The translations under genes were made by a program, and so were the position numbers. 64,000 bases of DNA from Azoarcus sp. KH32C. Lineage in GTDB: Bacteria; Pseudomonadota; Gammaproteobacteria; Burkholderiales; Rhodocyclaceae. The stretch spans positions 4,526,001 to 4,590,000 of the forward strand of contig NC_020516.1 of NCBI RefSeq assembly GCF_000349945.1, read 5' to 3'. Shown piece by piece: positions 54,041-63,851 of this stretch. Numbering within the stretch: the first letter of the stretch is position 1; the number at the start of each line of letters is the position of its first letter. The notes below the pieces were generated by a model. The model was given only the letters and a program-made list of their open reading frames with translations, was not told the DNA's origin and made no database searches.

Positions 54041-55036
54041 ATGCAGCTCGACCACTACGTCAACACGATCGGCCGCCACCTGCGCGGCCGCTTCGGCGAG
54101 CGCGTGCACAAGCTGCCGCTGCACGCGCGCTTCACCTGCCCGAACCGCGACGGCACGCTCGGCCGCGGCGGCTGCACCTTCTGCAACGTGCGCTCCTTCA
54201 GCGACGCCTCCGACGCCCCGATCGCGCAGCAACTCGCCGAGGGCCGCACGAAGATGGACCGTGCGCGTCGCTATCTCGCCTATTTCCAGGCCTACACGAG
54301 CACCTACGCAGAGGTCGAAACGCTGCAGCGCCTCTACGCCGAGGCGCTGGAAGCCGCCGACATTGTCGGCCTGTGCGTGGGCACGCGGCCCGACTGCGTG
54401 CCCGATGCGGTGCTCGATCTGCTCGCCGGCTACCGTGACCAGGGCTACGAGGTGTGGCTCGAACTCGGCCTGCAGAGCGCCTTCGACGAGACCCTCGCCC
54501 GCGTGAACCGCGGCCACGGCTTCGCCGCCTACGCCGACGCCGTCTCCCGTGCCCATGCGCGCGGCGTGCCGGTGTGTACCCACCTCATTGTCGGCCTGCC
54601 GGGCGAGCCCCTCGAACGCAGTCTCGACACGCTGGAGCGCGTGCTCGAACTCGGCGTCACGGGGCTCAAGCTGCACCCGTTGATGATCGTCAAAGGCAGT
54701 CGCATGGCTGCGGCCTGGCGCCGCGGCGAGATCGCACCGGCGGAGCTCGACGCCTATGCCGATGTCGCCGCCGAGATGATCCGTCGCACCCCGGCGTCCG
54801 TCGTCTATCACCGCGTATCGGCCACGGCGAACGCCCCGACGCTGCTCGCGCCGGCATGGTGCGCGAGCCGCTTCGAAGGCATCCAGGCAATCGCCCGTCG
54901 CCTGGCGGAATCCGGCGCCCAAGGCAGCCTGACGGACGCCCCGCTCGCCCCGCCCGCGGCGCCGGGCACATCGGCGCACTACCTCCCCCACGCTACGCCC
55001 GTTACTCCCGATCCCCCATGCGCCCCCACCTGCTGA
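54041..55036 (+). CDS. YtqA-type radical SAM protein (TIGR01212 family)
   Basis: The 331-residue radical SAM protein has the cluster motif in FTCPNRDGTLGRGGCTFCN, where the longer spacing of cysteines is typical of the family, then LGLQSAFDETL and THLIVGLPGE. The substrate is unknown. It lies between cbiB and btuF and overlaps the start of btuF by 19 bases. A role in cobalamin metabolism is only suggested by position. Confidence 0.85.
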   Translation: MQLDHYVNTIGRHLRGRFGERVHKLPLHARFTCPNRDGTLGRGGCTFCNVRSFSDASDAPIAQQLAEGRTKMDRARRYLAYFQAYTSTYAEVETLQRLYAEALEAADIVGLCVGTRPDCVPDAVLDLLAGYRDQGYEVWLELGLQSAFDETLARVNRGHGFAAYADAVSRAHARGVPVCTHLIVGLPGEPLERSLDTLERVLELGVTGLKLHPLMIVKGSRMAAAWRRGEIAPAELDAYADVAAEMIRRTPASVVYHRVSATANAPTLLAPAWCASRFEGIQAIARRLAESGAQGSLTDAPLAPPAAPGTSAHYLPHATPVTPDPPCAPTC

Positions 55037-55923
55037 ACCGTCTTGCCGCCGCCCTCGCCGCCTCAATGTGCCTCGCCCCGTCCGCGTACGCCGACGTCGA
55101 GCTGCAGGACGACGCGGGACAGCGCATCCGCCTCGCGCAACCGGCGCGGCGCATCGTCAGCCTCGCCCCGCACGTGACCGAACTGCTGTTCGCGGCCGGG
55201 GCTGGAGATCGCGTCGTCGGCGCCGTCGACTACAGCGACTACCCGCCCGCCGCGCGCAAGCTGCCGCGCGTCGGGGGCTACAGCAACATCGACATGGAGG
55301 CGGTCGCCGCCCTGAAACCCGACCTTGTGATCGCGTGGAAGAGCGGCAACCGCGATGCGCACCTCGATCGCCTCTCAGCGCTCGGCATTCCCGTCTTCAT
55401 CAGCGAGCCGCACAGCCTCGACGACGTCGCCCGCAGCCTCGAAAACCTCGGGAAGGCGGCCGGCAGCGATCGGGAGGGGCGCGCCGCGGCGGATGCCTTC
55501 CGGCAACGCAAGAGGGAGCTCGCGCGACGCTACGCCGACCGCCCACCCGTGAGGATGTTCTACGAAATCTGGGACAAGCCGCTGATGACCGTAAACGACG
55601 AGCACTTGATCTCGGACGTGATGCGGCTGTGCGGCGGCGTGAACGTGTTCGGCAAACTCGATCAGCTGGCGCCGACGATCGGCGTGGAAGGCGTGCTCGC
55701 GGCGAATCCGGAAGTGATCGTCGCGAGCGGCATGGGCGAAGCCCGGCCGGATTGGCTCGATATGTGGAAGCGCTGGCCCAGGCTCGCCGCAGTCACGAGC
55801 GACAATCTCTATTTCGTGCCGCCCGAACTGATCCAGCGGCACACGCCGCGCATTCTGGAGGGTGCGTCGATGCTGTGCGAACAGCTCGACACGGCACGGC
55901 GCAAGCGTCGCAGTGGCGGCTGA
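55018..55923 (+). CDS. btuF: BtuF-like cobalamin-binding periplasmic protein
   Basis: The 301-residue protein has a signal peptide (ending AYADV) and the BtuF/FepB-like fold (RIVSLAPHVTELLFAAGAGDRVVG, YPPAARKLPRVGGY, LKPDLVIAWKSGN). The family binds cobalamin, or cobinamide, for BtuCD. BtuC and BtuD genes are not in the window. The start lies inside the preceding gene's last codons. Confidence 0.88.
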   Translation: MRPHLLNRLAAALAASMCLAPSAYADVELQDDAGQRIRLAQPARRIVSLAPHVTELLFAAGAGDRVVGAVDYSDYPPAARKLPRVGGYSNIDMEAVAALKPDLVIAWKSGNRDAHLDRLSALGIPVFISEPHSLDDVARSLENLGKAAGSDREGRAAADAFRQRKRELARRYADRPPVRMFYEIWDKPLMTVNDEHLISDVMRLCGGVNVFGKLDQLAPTIGVEGVLAANPEVIVASGMGEARPDWLDMWKRWPRLAAVTSDNLYFVPPELIQRHTPRILEGASMLCEQLDTARRKRRSGG

Positions 55924-57057
55924 TCAGGCGCAGCGCGCGCTGCGGTAGCGCTGACGCCAGTCGCGGCGCGAATCCTCCCACCAGGCACGGTCGAAGATCC
56001 ACGACAGCGTCGGCAGCAAGGGGCCGAGGCAGACGTTGGCGAGCGTGTTGGCGCCGGCGCGCGGCACGACCGCCGCGACCCGGAGCGCACGCAGGCGCTC
56101 GTTGAGCGTCGGATGGAAGTCGGAAGCCGAGGCCTGCTGGCCGTAGACGTGGCGGATATCGACGCTGCCCGGCATCGGTCGGCGGAACCCGGCCATCACG
56201 CCGAGCCCCATCTCGCGGAAGGGCCGGATCACCGGCCGCGGCTCGAAACTGCTCTGCTCCATGATCTTGCGCCAGTAATCCTCGCTGAGGAAACGCTCCT
56301 TCAACGCGACCTCGACCAGAGCCTCGCCGACCAGCGGTGCGCCGACAACCTGTGCGGCGAGCGCATCGGCTTCGAACTCCTCCAGCCGCGACAGGCGCAT
56401 CGCGTCGCGCAGATCGTTGGCCGACCAGCGCTCCAGCATGCCGCCCAGCCATGTTGCGTCCTCGACGCAGCGGTCGAGCGCGCGGAACCACCAAGCGCGC
56501 AGATGCCCCCACCACGCCTGCACGCCGTGCCGCTGCAACACCAGATGCGCGAACTCGTGCGCGAGAATCGCGCTGAACTGGCGCCGCGAAACGCTGTGCG
56601 CGAGCGACAGACCGATCAGCAGGTGGGTTTCCATCGGACCGCCCCAGCCCCAGCGGGGCCGCTGCAGGATGGCCGCGTTCATGTCGTCGACGATCCAGAC
56701 CGCGTCAATGCGCGCGCCGCCGAAACGGCGACTCATGCGCTCGATCAGACGGTGCAGCGGTTCCGCGGCTTCCCGCGGCAAGCGTACGCCGTCGGGGCGG
56801 GCGGCGGGAGCAAACAACCATCCGGCCGCCACGGCCCCCATTGCGACCGCCACCATGAACGTGGCCGCGGCGAGAAGCGCATCGACGACATGCCCCGCAA
56901 CCAACGCCTCCCAGGTTCCGGCCACCAGCGACGCGGCGATCGCGAAGAATCCCAGGGCGATCGACGCCAGCAGGAACAGCCCTCCGGCGGCGCGAAGGCC
57001 GAGGCGCCGGGCGAGTCGCGAGCGGATGCGGGACAGGTGGTTCGATTGTGTTGCCAT
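55924..57057 (-). CDS. M48-family membrane metalloprotease (HtpX-like)
   Basis: The 377-residue protein has an HEFAHLVLQRHG zinc site (HExxH; a third ligand in FEADALAAQVVG) and two N-terminal membrane helices (LFLLASIALGFFAIAASLVAG, ALLAAATFMVAVAMGAVAAGW). It belongs to the M48 peptidases that remove damaged membrane proteins. Convergent with btuF: the btuF stop ends at 55923 and this gene's stop starts at 55924. The ATG at 57057 is taken; a start 33 bases upstream is possible. Confidence 0.88.
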   Translation of the reverse strand: MATQSNHLSRIRSRLARRLGLRAAGGLFLLASIALGFFAIAASLVAGTWEALVAGHVVDALLAAATFMVAVAMGAVAAGWLFAPAARPDGVRLPREAAEPLHRLIERMSRRFGGARIDAVWIVDDMNAAILQRPRWGWGGPMETHLLIGLSLAHSVSRRQFSAILAHEFAHLVLQRHGVQAWWGHLRAWWFRALDRCVEDATWLGGMLERWSANDLRDAMRLSRLEEFEADALAAQVVGAPLVGEALVEVALKERFLSEDYWRKIMEQSSFEPRPVIRPFREMGLGVMAGFRRPMPGSVDIRHVYGQQASASDFHPTLNERLRALRVAAVVPRAGANTLANVCLGPLLPTLSWIFDRAWWEDSRRDWRQRYRSARCA

Positions 57058-57092
57058 GGGTAACACTCCGTAAAACCATGATGGCGACACGG

Positions 57093-57121
57093 ACTATAGC
57101 GGCCCCGATTTTGGGTGAAAA
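57093..57121 (-). promoter_or_regulatory. Putative sigma-70 promoter for the M48 gene
   Basis: On the minus strand TTTTCA (57121-57116), 17 bases, then TATAGT (57098-57093). Transcription would start near 57086, about 28 nt from the ATG at 57057. Confidence 0.5.
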
Positions 57122-57210
57122 TTGGACTTTAGTAATAGGGCACCCAACAATTTGCATGAAAATCAAGGCATAAGGCCCGCCGGCAGTGGAAAGTCGCGCC
57201 GGAAAACTTT

Positions 57211-57239
57211 TTTTGCAACGCGAAAAAAAAACGTACAAT
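57211..57239 (+). promoter_or_regulatory. Putative sigma-70 promoter of rhlE
   Basis: TACAAT at 57234-57239 resembles a -10 element; TTTTGC/TTGCAA sequences 15-17 bases upstream could serve as -35. A long A run (57222-57231) lies between. The ATG at 57238 is inside this -10 element, so it cannot be the translation start. The remaining leader (57245-57366) holds no gene. Confidence 0.5.
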
Positions 57240-57366
57240 GGGCGCACGCCGCGTGCCTGGCCAATCGGTCGCGGCCTTTTCCTTCAGGACTATACCGGTC
57301 CCTTTCCCCGCCTGCCTCGATTGGTGGCGCTCCGCGAGAGCGTCAGGCCGTCGCTGGAGCATCTTT

Positions 57367-58920
<1,554 letters not shown>

Positions 58921-58934
58921 GCCTTCGTGTCACG

Positions 58935-58956
58935 GTGCGGCTCAACCGCGCCGCAC
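58935..58956. terminator. Hairpin between convergent rhlE and rquA
   Basis: GTGCGGC (58935-58941) pairs with GCCGCAC (58950-58956) around an 8-base loop. No T run. It overlaps the last codons of rquA. Confidence 0.4.
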
Positions 58957-59640
58957 CCCCACGAGCTTCTGATAAAGACCACCGAACAAGGTGGTCTTTT
59001 TCCATTCGAAGTCGCCCGAATGCGCAGACAGTGCCGGGATGTCCGTGTCGAGCAAGGAATCGGCGAAAGGCTCGAGCCAGCGGAACACCTGGGCCATGAT
59101 CGGCCGCAGCGGATGCCAGGGATGCGTGCGGTGGTAGTCCACAAAGACGATCTTGCCGCCCGGCCGCACCGCGCCCAGCAGGTTGTGCACGATGCATGCA
59201 CGCTCGATGGGAGGCACTTCGTGCAGCAGGAAGAAGCAGCACACGGCATCGTAGGCCGCGGCGTCGACGGTATCGGGCGCGGCGAGATCGCCTTGCCGCG
59301 CCTGCGCCTGAGGCAGGCCGTCGAGCTTGCGGCGCACATTGGCAACCTGAATCGGCGCGACGTCGATGACTTCGAGGTCGCCTTCACCGCCGACTTGTTC
59401 GGCCAGCATGCGCGAGAACGGCCCGTAGACGCAGGCCGCCTGCAGCAGCCGCTGGCCGGCCTGGAACTCCTCCGCTGCCGCCTGCATCAGGCGCCCCGCA
59501 TTGCCCCACAGGATCGCCGAAACGACGAGCGAACGGTCTAGCCAGGGCAGCGTCCGGCGGTCAAGATAGGCCCAATGATAGGTGCGCGACAGATAAAGAG
59601 GTACTGCACTGACTCGAGGCACTGTTGGCATTAATGACAT
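58942..59640 (-). CDS. rquA: RquA-like rhodoquinone biosynthesis methyltransferase
   Basis: The 232-residue protein matches the RquA layout: YLSRTYHWAYLDRRTLPWLDR, LWGNAGRLMQAAAEEF, QAACVYGPFSRMLAEQV (altered SAM motif I), LEVIDVAPIQVANVRRKL, VDYHRTHPWHPLRP, and KKTTLFGGLYQKLVGV at the end. RquA makes rhodoquinone from ubiquinone, an essential carrier for fumarate reduction under low oxygen. The start is uncertain (ATG at 59640, 59631 or 59661). It is convergent with rhlE. Confidence 0.85.
   Translation of the reverse strand: MSLMPTVPRVSAVPLYLSRTYHWAYLDRRTLPWLDRSLVVSAILWGNAGRLMQAAAEEFQAGQRLLQAACVYGPFSRMLAEQVGGEGDLEVIDVAPIQVANVRRKLDGLPQAQARQGDLAAPDTVDAAAYDAVCCFFLLHEVPPIERACIVHNLLGAVRPGGKIVFVDYHRTHPWHPLRPIMAQVFRWLEPFADSLLDTDIPALSAHSGDFEWKKTTLFGGLYQKLVGVRRG
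58974..59001 (+). terminator. Intrinsic terminator of rhlE inside the rquA coding end
   Basis: AAAGACCACC (58974-58983) pairs with GGTGGTCTTT (58990-58999) and runs into TT. The same bases on the minus strand encode rquA residues KTTLFGGL. The stem is 10 perfect pairs. Confidence 0.75.
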
Positions 59641-59817
59641 CCCGGTATGAGCAGTCTTCATCGTTGCCAGCATAACCGTAGATTCGGCGCCATGGAACGC
59701 CTTCTGCATACGCCACCCAGTGTGCACTGCAGCAATCTGTCCGAGGCGAAGTAAGACCTTGAAGACCTTCCGTAAGGGCAGCTTGCGTTGCGGAAAGGTG
59801 ATCGCTATGCTCACAGC

Positions 59818-60020
59818 TGTTTCGATCCGGGTTCCCCGCCATGCGACCGCGTGGAGGGGTGAAACGGGAAGTCCGGTGACGTTCGGGGACACGCTCCCCC
59901 GACCAGTCCGGCGCAGCCCCCGCTGCTGTAAGCCTGACGGATCCACCACACGCCACTGAGCCTTGCGCTCGGGAAGGCGGCGGAGTCCGGGAGAAGGCAA
60001 GCCAGAAGACCGGCCCGATC
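59818..60020 (+). ncRNA. Cobalamin (B12) riboswitch
   Basis: The segment has the conserved elements of the class: GGGAAGTCCGGTG near 59869-59881, GCAGCCCCCGCTGCTGTAAG near 59915-59934, CGCCACTG, and the B12 box AGCCAGAAGACCGGCC at 60000-60015. It lies about 200 bases upstream of cbiF and should switch off the cobalamin genes when B12 is plentiful. The expression platform is probably in 60020-60213, which shows no gene. The stretch 59641-59817 shows no clear site. Confidence 0.9.
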
Positions 60021-60213
60021 GAGTATGCAGTTTCGTGTGCCCCGGGGTGTGGGCTTGCCGACTGGAATCCGATCGCGTCCGCCACGGGCTCAGGCCCGCC
60101 CGCTTCGCCTCATCGACCCAGCCACAAGTTTCCGACCGGACCGTGTCGCTCGCGACCCGTCCGTCGTCTCCACTCTCCGGAGCGCGTTTGTCACGCACTC
60201 GTGGGGAGTCGTT

Positions 60214-61023
60214 ATGCATTCCGAACGTGCGCCCGGAACCGTCTGGTTCGTCGGCGCCGGTCCGGGCGATCCGGACCTCATCACCGTTAAAGGCCGCCGC
60301 CTGCTCGAACAGGCGGGCGGCATCCTGTTCGCGGGCTCGCTCGTCGACCAGGCGGCGACCCTCTACGCGCCGGAAGGCTGCGCGATCCGCGACTCGAAGG
60401 ACATGACGCTCGAGGAAATGAGCGCTTGGCTGATCGATGCCGCATCGCGCTGCGAGACCGTCGTGCGCCTGCAGACCGGCGATCCGGGCCTCTATGGGGC
60501 TCTGGTCGAGATGACGCGGCTGCTCGATGCGGCGGGCGTGCCGTGGAAGGTCGTGCCGGGCGTGTCCTCCGCACTGGCCTCGGCCGCGGCGGCCGGTGAA
60601 ACGCTGACGCTTCCCGAAGTGACGCAAACCGTGATCCTGACCCGCGTCGCCGGCCGCACGCCGATGCCCGCGGGCGAAGAGCTCGACGCGCTCGCGGCGC
60701 ACCGCACGACGCTGTGCATCTTCCTGTCGATCACGCTGCTGCACGAGGTGCAGGACGCGCTGCGCCGCGCCGGCTGGCCGGAGGATGCGCCGCTCCTCGT
60801 CGTGCAGAAGGCGAGCTGGCCGGGCGAGGAGAAGATCGTCCGCGGCACGCTCGCCGACATCAAGAAGAAGTGCCAGGCGGAGAAGATCGCCTCGCAGGCC
60901 ATGATCATCGCGAGCCCGGCGCTGGGCGCGCGCGACTGGCCCGAGATCGCCCGTTCCAAACTCTACGACCCGAGCTTCAGCCACCGCTTCCGCCGGGCCA
61001 CCGTCACGGAAAACGCATCATGA
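60214..61023 (+). CDS. cbiF: CbiF/CobM, cobalt-precorrin-4 C11-methyltransferase
   Basis: The 269-residue tetrapyrrole methyltransferase has the family motif GAGPGDPDLITVKG near residue 16 and RLQTGDPGLYGALVE. GGGGAG stands 6 bases before the ATG at 60214. It is the first gene after the B12 riboswitch. The stop overlaps cbiX by four bases. Confidence 0.93.
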   Translation: MHSERAPGTVWFVGAGPGDPDLITVKGRRLLEQAGGILFAGSLVDQAATLYAPEGCAIRDSKDMTLEEMSAWLIDAASRCETVVRLQTGDPGLYGALVEMTRLLDAAGVPWKVVPGVSSALASAAAAGETLTLPEVTQTVILTRVAGRTPMPAGEELDALAAHRTTLCIFLSITLLHEVQDALRRAGWPEDAPLLVVQKASWPGEEKIVRGTLADIKKKCQAEKIASQAMIIASPALGARDWPEIARSKLYDPSFSHRFRRATVTENAS

Positions 61024-61982
61024 AGAACGACACCACGATCCTGCTGGTCGGCCACGGCTCGCGCAACCGCGCGGGCAACGACGAGATCGAGCGCTTTGCC
61101 GCCGAGTGGCGCGCGCGCCGCCCGCAGTGGCGCATCGAGGCCTGCTTCATCGAGTACGCCGACGTGCTGCTCGACGGCGGGCTCGATCGCGCGGCCGCGG
61201 GGGCGAAGCGCGTGATCGTGATCCCCTTCATTCTGAATGCGGCAGGCCACGTGAAGATGGAGATCCCGGCCGCGATCGAGCACGCGCGCGAACGTCATCC
61301 CGCCGTCGCGTTCGAATGCACTCGCCACCTCGGCATGGGACGCGAGATCTTCGACGTGCTGATGGGCCGACTCGACGGCCTGATGCACGAGCTGCATGTG
61401 CCCGATCCCTGCACGACGGGCGTGATCCTGCTGGGCCGCGGGTCGTCGGATGCCGGCGCGAACGGCGAGCTTGCGAAGATGGCGCGCTGGGTGTTCGAGG
61501 CCACGGACCACGAGCTGGTCGACCTCGCCTTCACCGGCGTGACCTGGCCGCGGATCGAGACGGCCGTGCAACGGCAGGTGCGCCTCGGCATGACACAGAT
61601 CGCGGTCGTTCCGGTGTATCTCTTCACCGGCGTGCTGATCGAGCGGATCGACGCACAGCTCGCGCGGCTGCGTGCGCAGTATCCGCAGATCGCCTTCGCG
61701 CTCGGCACGCATTTCGGCTTCGACAAAGGCATTTTCGAATTGGTGGAAGCACGCGTCGCCGATGCGGAAGCGGGTGATGCGCCACTGCTCGAATGCGACG
61801 GCTGCAAGTACCGCCTCGCCGCCGAAGCCGAGCATCTGCACGACCACAGTCATACCGCAGGCCATCATGACCACGACCACCACCACGCTCACAGCCATGA
61901 GCATCACGGTCACGACCTTGGCCACGGCTGCTCCCACAACCACGCGCCCCACGCCGGCTGCGCTCACCACACTCACGCCTGA
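61020..61982 (+). CDS. cbiX: CbiX, sirohydrochlorin cobaltochelatase with His-rich tail
   Basis: The 320-residue protein has two CbiX halves (ILLVGHGSRNRAGNDEI at the start, VILLGRGSSDAGANGEL in the middle; HVKMEIP and PVYLFTGVLIER). It inserts cobalt into sirohydrochlorin, marking the anaerobic route. The last 45 residues are about one-third histidine (DHSHTAGHHDHDHHH and more), a probable cobalt/nickel store. Confidence 0.93.
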   Translation: MKNDTTILLVGHGSRNRAGNDEIERFAAEWRARRPQWRIEACFIEYADVLLDGGLDRAAAGAKRVIVIPFILNAAGHVKMEIPAAIEHARERHPAVAFECTRHLGMGREIFDVLMGRLDGLMHELHVPDPCTTGVILLGRGSSDAGANGELAKMARWVFEATDHELVDLAFTGVTWPRIETAVQRQVRLGMTQIAVVPVYLFTGVLIERIDAQLARLRAQYPQIAFALGTHFGFDKGIFELVEARVADAEAGDAPLLECDGCKYRLAAEAEHLHDHSHTAGHHDHDHHHAHSHEHHGHDLGHGCSHNHAPHAGCAHHTHA

Positions 61983-61985
61983 ATC

Positions 61986-62672
61986 ATGAACAGCAACGTC
62001 GTCACCGAACAGCTCACCGCCGCCGGACGCGCGATCGAGCACGATTCCTTCGCGATCATCGACGCCGAGGTCGGCAGTCACGATTACCGGCCGGAACAGT
62101 GGCCGGTCGTGCGCCGCATGATCCACGCGAATGCCGATTTCGAATTCAATGGTCTGACCGACTTTCATCCGCTCGCGGTCGCAGCGGGGCTCGAATCGAT
62201 CCTCTCCGGCGGCACGCGCATCGTCGCCGACGTCGAGATGATCTGCGTCGGCCTGTCGGCGTCGCGCCTCGCGCACTTCGGCATGAGCACGCACCAGTTC
62301 ATCTCGGACGCCGACGTGATCGAGCAGGCGAAGGCCGAGGAGACCACGCGCGCCGTGCAGGCGATGCGCAAGGCGCACCGCAAGGGGCTGCTCGATGGCG
62401 CGATCGTCGGGATCGGCAACGCCCCGACGGCGCTGATCGAGGTCGTGCGCCTGATCCGCGAGGAAGGCGCACGGCCGGCGCTCGTGATCGGCATGCCGGT
62501 CGGCTTTGTGTCGGCGGCCGAATCGAAGGACCTGATGGCCGACGTGCTGGCGGTGCCGTGGATCGTGATCCGCGGCCGCAAGGGCGGCTCGACGCTGGTT
62601 GTCGCAGCGATCCATGCGCTGCTGGGGCTGGCTGAAGCGCGCCAGCGCGAACAACAGGCGCTGACGGCCTAA
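61986..62672 (+). CDS. cbiC: CbiC/CobH, precorrin-8X methylmutase
   Basis: The 228-residue protein has the methylmutase pattern (RRMIHANADFEFNGL, ILSGGTRIVADVEMICVGLS, VGIGNAPTALIEVVRLIREEG, GMPVGFVSAAESK). It moves the methyl group from C-11 to C-12. It starts three bases after cbiX. Confidence 0.95.
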   Translation: MNSNVVTEQLTAAGRAIEHDSFAIIDAEVGSHDYRPEQWPVVRRMIHANADFEFNGLTDFHPLAVAAGLESILSGGTRIVADVEMICVGLSASRLAHFGMSTHQFISDADVIEQAKAEETTRAVQAMRKAHRKGLLDGAIVGIGNAPTALIEVVRLIREEGARPALVIGMPVGFVSAAESKDLMADVLAVPWIVIRGRKGGSTLVVAAIHALLGLAEARQREQQALTA

Positions 62673-62687
62673 GCGGAGACGCGATCG

Positions 62688-63851
62688 ATGGCAGCAGGGC
62701 ACGTCTTGCCGGAGAAGGTGCGCAAGGGCGACGCGAAACGCGAGCGCGGCAACCGCACGGGCTTCACGACCGGCGCGAACTCGGCCGCCGCAGCGACTGC
62801 GGCGACGCTCGGCCTCGTGCACGGTGAAGTCCCGGCCGAGATCGAGTGCGTGCTGCCGAACACCCAGCACGTCGTCTTCCGCATCACCGGGGGCCGCATC
62901 GACGGCGACTGTGCGCACGCGGTGAGCATCAAGGATGCGGGCGACGACCCGGACGCGACCGACAAGGCGCATCTGACCGCCGACGTGCGGCGCATCCGCG
63001 ACGGCGGCGGCGAGGTGATCCTGAAGGGAGGCCCCGGCGTCGGCGTCGTCACGAAGCCCGGACTCGGGCTCGAAGTCGGCGGCCCGGCGATCAACCCGGT
63101 GCCGCGCAAGAACATCTGCGAGAACGTCGCGCGCGCGGGCGCCGCGATCCTTGCCGCGGGCGACACCCTCGAAGTGACGATCTCGGTGCCAGGTGGCGAG
63201 GAGATGGCGAAGAAGACGCTCAATGCGCGCCTGGGCATCCTCGGCGGCATCTCGATCCTCGGCACGACGGGCATCGTGCGCCCCTACTCGACCGCGGCTT
63301 TCCGCGCGAGCGTGATCCAGGCGGTCGACGTCGCGGCGAACCAGGGCCAGACGGCGGTCGTGTTCACGACCGGCGGGCGCACCGAGAAATGCGCGATGCG
63401 CGAGTTCCCGGAGCTCGACGAGGCCTGCTTCGTGCAGATGGGCGACTTCGTCAAGGCGGCGTTCTCGACGGCGGTGAAGCATGGGATGCAGCGCATCATC
63501 GTCGGCGCGATGGTCGGCAAGCTGACGAAGATCGCGCAGGGCCTGTCGGTGACGCATGCGTGGCGCGAAGAGATCGACCGCCAGCTGATCGCCGACGCCG
63601 CGACCGAGGTCGGCGCGCCGGCCGAGGTCGTCGAGCAGATCCGCGCCGCGGAGACCGCACGCTTCGCCGCCGAAAGCCTCGCCGAACTGGGACTCACCGT
63701 GCCCTTCCATCGCGCGCTCGCGATGCGGGCGATCCGCAGCCTGCGCGAACGCTATCCGGGCCCGCACCGACTCAGCGTGCTCGCCTGCAATTTCGAGGGC
63801 GTGCCCATCGTCACCGTGGAGGAATCCGAATGTCTGACCATCGCTGCCTGA
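62688..63851 (+). CDS. cbiD: CbiD, cobalt-precorrin-5B C1-methyltransferase
   Basis: The 387-residue protein has the CbiD signature (RTGFTTGANSAAAATAAT near residue 22, VGIPLT-like segment replaced by GGPGVGVVTKPGL, GGISILGTTGIVRPYSTAAFRAS, TTGGRTEKCAM). It belongs to the anaerobic pathway. It lies 15 bases after cbiC. Confidence 0.95.
   Translation: MAAGHVLPEKVRKGDAKRERGNRTGFTTGANSAAAATAATLGLVHGEVPAEIECVLPNTQHVVFRITGGRIDGDCAHAVSIKDAGDDPDATDKAHLTADVRRIRDGGGEVILKGGPGVGVVTKPGLGLEVGGPAINPVPRKNICENVARAGAAILAAGDTLEVTISVPGGEEMAKKTLNARLGILGGISILGTTGIVRPYSTAAFRASVIQAVDVAANQGQTAVVFTTGGRTEKCAMREFPELDEACFVQMGDFVKAAFSTAVKHGMQRIIVGAMVGKLTKIAQGLSVTHAWREEIDRQLIADAATEVGAPAEVVEQIRAAETARFAAESLAELGLTVPFHRALAMRAIRSLRERYPGPHRLSVLACNFEGVPIVTVEESECLTIAA

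Noticed and set aside
57238..57366. ATG at 57238 as the rhlE start
   Set aside because: It lies within a -10-like TACAAT and the added residues match no helicase; TTG at 57367 has a well-spaced GGAG and gives the usual N-terminus.
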